Positions 62,441-64,000 of a stretch of 64,000 bases of DNA are shown in pieces. The translations under genes and the position numbers were made by a program. The notes under the pieces were generated by a model. That model searched no databases, was not told the DNA's origin, and saw only the letters and a list, made by a program, of their open reading frames with translations. Source of the stretch: Rhineura floridana (lineage: Eukaryota; Chordata; Lepidosauria; Squamata; Rhineuridae); NCBI RefSeq assembly GCF_030035675.1, contig NC_084482.1, positions 177,658,373 to 177,722,372 of the forward strand. Reading direction: 5' to 3'. How positions within the stretch are numbered: position 1 is the first letter of the stretch; each line of letters opens with the position of its first letter.

Positions 62441-64000
62441 TGAGGCTTCAGTAAAGTTGGGGTGCCCCCAAATCCCCACAATGTTGGCAAATATTTTGAA
62501 CATTTATATTCTATCTTTCTGGTTCACTTCACATACTTTTATATAATTATCACTCTGAGAACTTAGACCTCCTACTATTGGAAACTGCAGCTGTTAAAAA
62601 CATAATTAGATGGCATGGAGATAATTAGAAACTAAGTTTAATAAGTAGTAAGAATATTTTAAGTGACTTGGTTCTATTTAATTTGTTACTACTAAAGGAG
62701 GAAAAATAGGAAAAGCTAGGGCAGGGCGAAATGTTATATCTTGTATCACATTAAATATTCCTATAGACACTTCAGTTATGTCTGGGGTCAAGATTCCTTG
62801 TAAAGTAGAAATGACATTTATGGCAGCTACCAGGATTTTGTGCTAGGAATTTCTAAAGCAGTTCTTGACAAGATCGTTGATCATAAGTTGGCTTTCCTAA
62901 GCTCTCAGAAAAGTTGCTTTGTGCATAGAAAAAACACTGGAAAACATAAAATAGAAGATAGTGTAATCTACTTTTTTATGGTGCACTATAAAATCTGTCA
63001 AAAATTTCTTTTTGCTGTATTAAATACACAAGACACTTCTGTGTTTTGCATAAATATATTTTTAATGTTGTAAACTGATGAAGTAAGGCAATTCATAAGA
63101 TTAGAGCAAAAACATTAAAACTTTCCCTTAAGGTTCTAAAAATAAAAAGAACATTTTTAATGCATAGGGAGAAAATATTTTCATTTTACCTTTTGGGTTG
63201 CTAATGCGTATCACATACAATCTTATTTCATTTGCAAATGCAGTGAATTTTTTACAGTATTTTATACCATTGATTATACAGTTGTATATTGTAGTGTGAA
63301 TCTTTTTTCATCAGAGATTTCAAAGCTCTTATTTTTTAGGCCAGGAAAGCATGCCTTTGACAGAGCTTTGAAGTTTTCATTAAGCAAAATAGTCATAAAT
63401 TGACTTAAGTTATGCAATAGTTCTATTGATAGCTAGTACACTGAAATTCAGTCTGTGCATTCTTTATCATAGATATATATTCACTAATAGGCCATAAAAC
63501 ATGCAGTTTAAGAACGTACCTATAGCCCACAGATACTTCTATCAAACTTTAAAAAGCAGGGAAATTGGGCAGCTATAGTGAATGCACCAGGGGAGCAGGA
63601 GACCTGAACTCCTCTCTGAGATATTGGACTGCCCTACAAATTTGTCAAAATGCAAACACCATTTGGGTTGGTCTTTCACAGTCCAATCCACTTGCTGTGT
63701 AGCTTGGAAGAATTTGGTAACGTGCCTCTGAGCATATTGTGAGTGGTGGCAATACCTGCCATCTCCAAAGATGGAGAATTATATTTTTGTATGTTTGTTG
63801 GTATTCTTACTTTGCTTCTTTCCTGTGTTACTAATGTTTCTACAGAGAATTTAAACTAGAAAATTTTATTTCCCTTATTATTCATCCTAGAAATCTGTGT
63901 CAAATTTATTTTATTAATTTCAAAGCCTTTTTATTGGTCAATGTCATATGATGGTGAAGACAGCCTTTTGTATTTCAAATTGTTGGTTATGTTCTATTTC
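62441..64000. other. Unassigned AT-rich interval
   Basis: No gene, exon or repeat family recognised. Open frames are short and AT-biased. Confidence 0.4.

Overview
The window looks like nuclear DNA from a squamate reptile, most likely a lizard. It combines BovB/RTE LINEs, tRNA-derived SINEs with a Sauria-like 3' part, several L2-clade lineages, CR1 elements, an almost intact L1, a Tc1 transposon and many short hAT-type MITEs. No bacterial, organellar or viral gene was seen, and no LTR retroelement was recognised.

Host gene content is sparse. The one convincing host signal is a CpG-rich promoter near 12.35-12.96 kb. It leads into a short first coding exon (12784-12870, + strand) with a good Kozak context, a YY1-like motif over the start codon and a consensus splice donor. 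The encoded 29 residues were not recognised, so the gene is unnamed. The 51 kb downstream would then be mainly intron 1 or later introns. Two further exon-like segments (249-469 on -, 37553-37652 on +) have splice-like borders and open frames, but support for them is weak.

Layout. 0-9 kb: unassigned DNA with CR1 3' ends, an internally deleted BovB, an L2 fragment and a GC-rich palindromic repeat. 9.4-12.1 kb: a truncated L2, then an old CR1 split by a fold-back element that carries a 188-bp tandem repeat. 12.4-17.4 kb: CpG island, first exon, two hAT MITEs with 8-bp target duplications, a second GC-rich palindromic repeat and SINEs. 17.4-21.6 kb: a nearly full-length L2 with a 48-bp tandem repeat in its 5' region. 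21.9-30.8 kb: MITEs, SINEs and a complete but mutated Tc1 element (27035-28646). 30.9-35.2 kb: two decayed L2 copies and a CR1 3' end. 36-42.8 kb: a 5S-rRNA-like SINE, a microsatellite, a 916-bp terminal-inverted-repeat element with unusual GC-rich cargo, and a 5'-truncated CR1 with a long open RT frame that runs into a SINE. 43-51.7 kb: an L2 fragment, a complete L1 (44.6-50.3 kb) with a 17-bp target duplication and one apparent frameshift, and a BovB fragment. 52-64 kb: SINEs, MITEs, a third L2 lineage, CR1 3' ends and AT-rich unique sequence.

The main biological story is the interplay of mobile elements. LINEs would supply the machinery that moves SINEs sharing their 3' ends. DNA elements nest inside older LINEs. 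The L1 and the 17.4-kb L2 look recent. Family names come from reading conserved protein motifs and terminal repeats; no database search was run.
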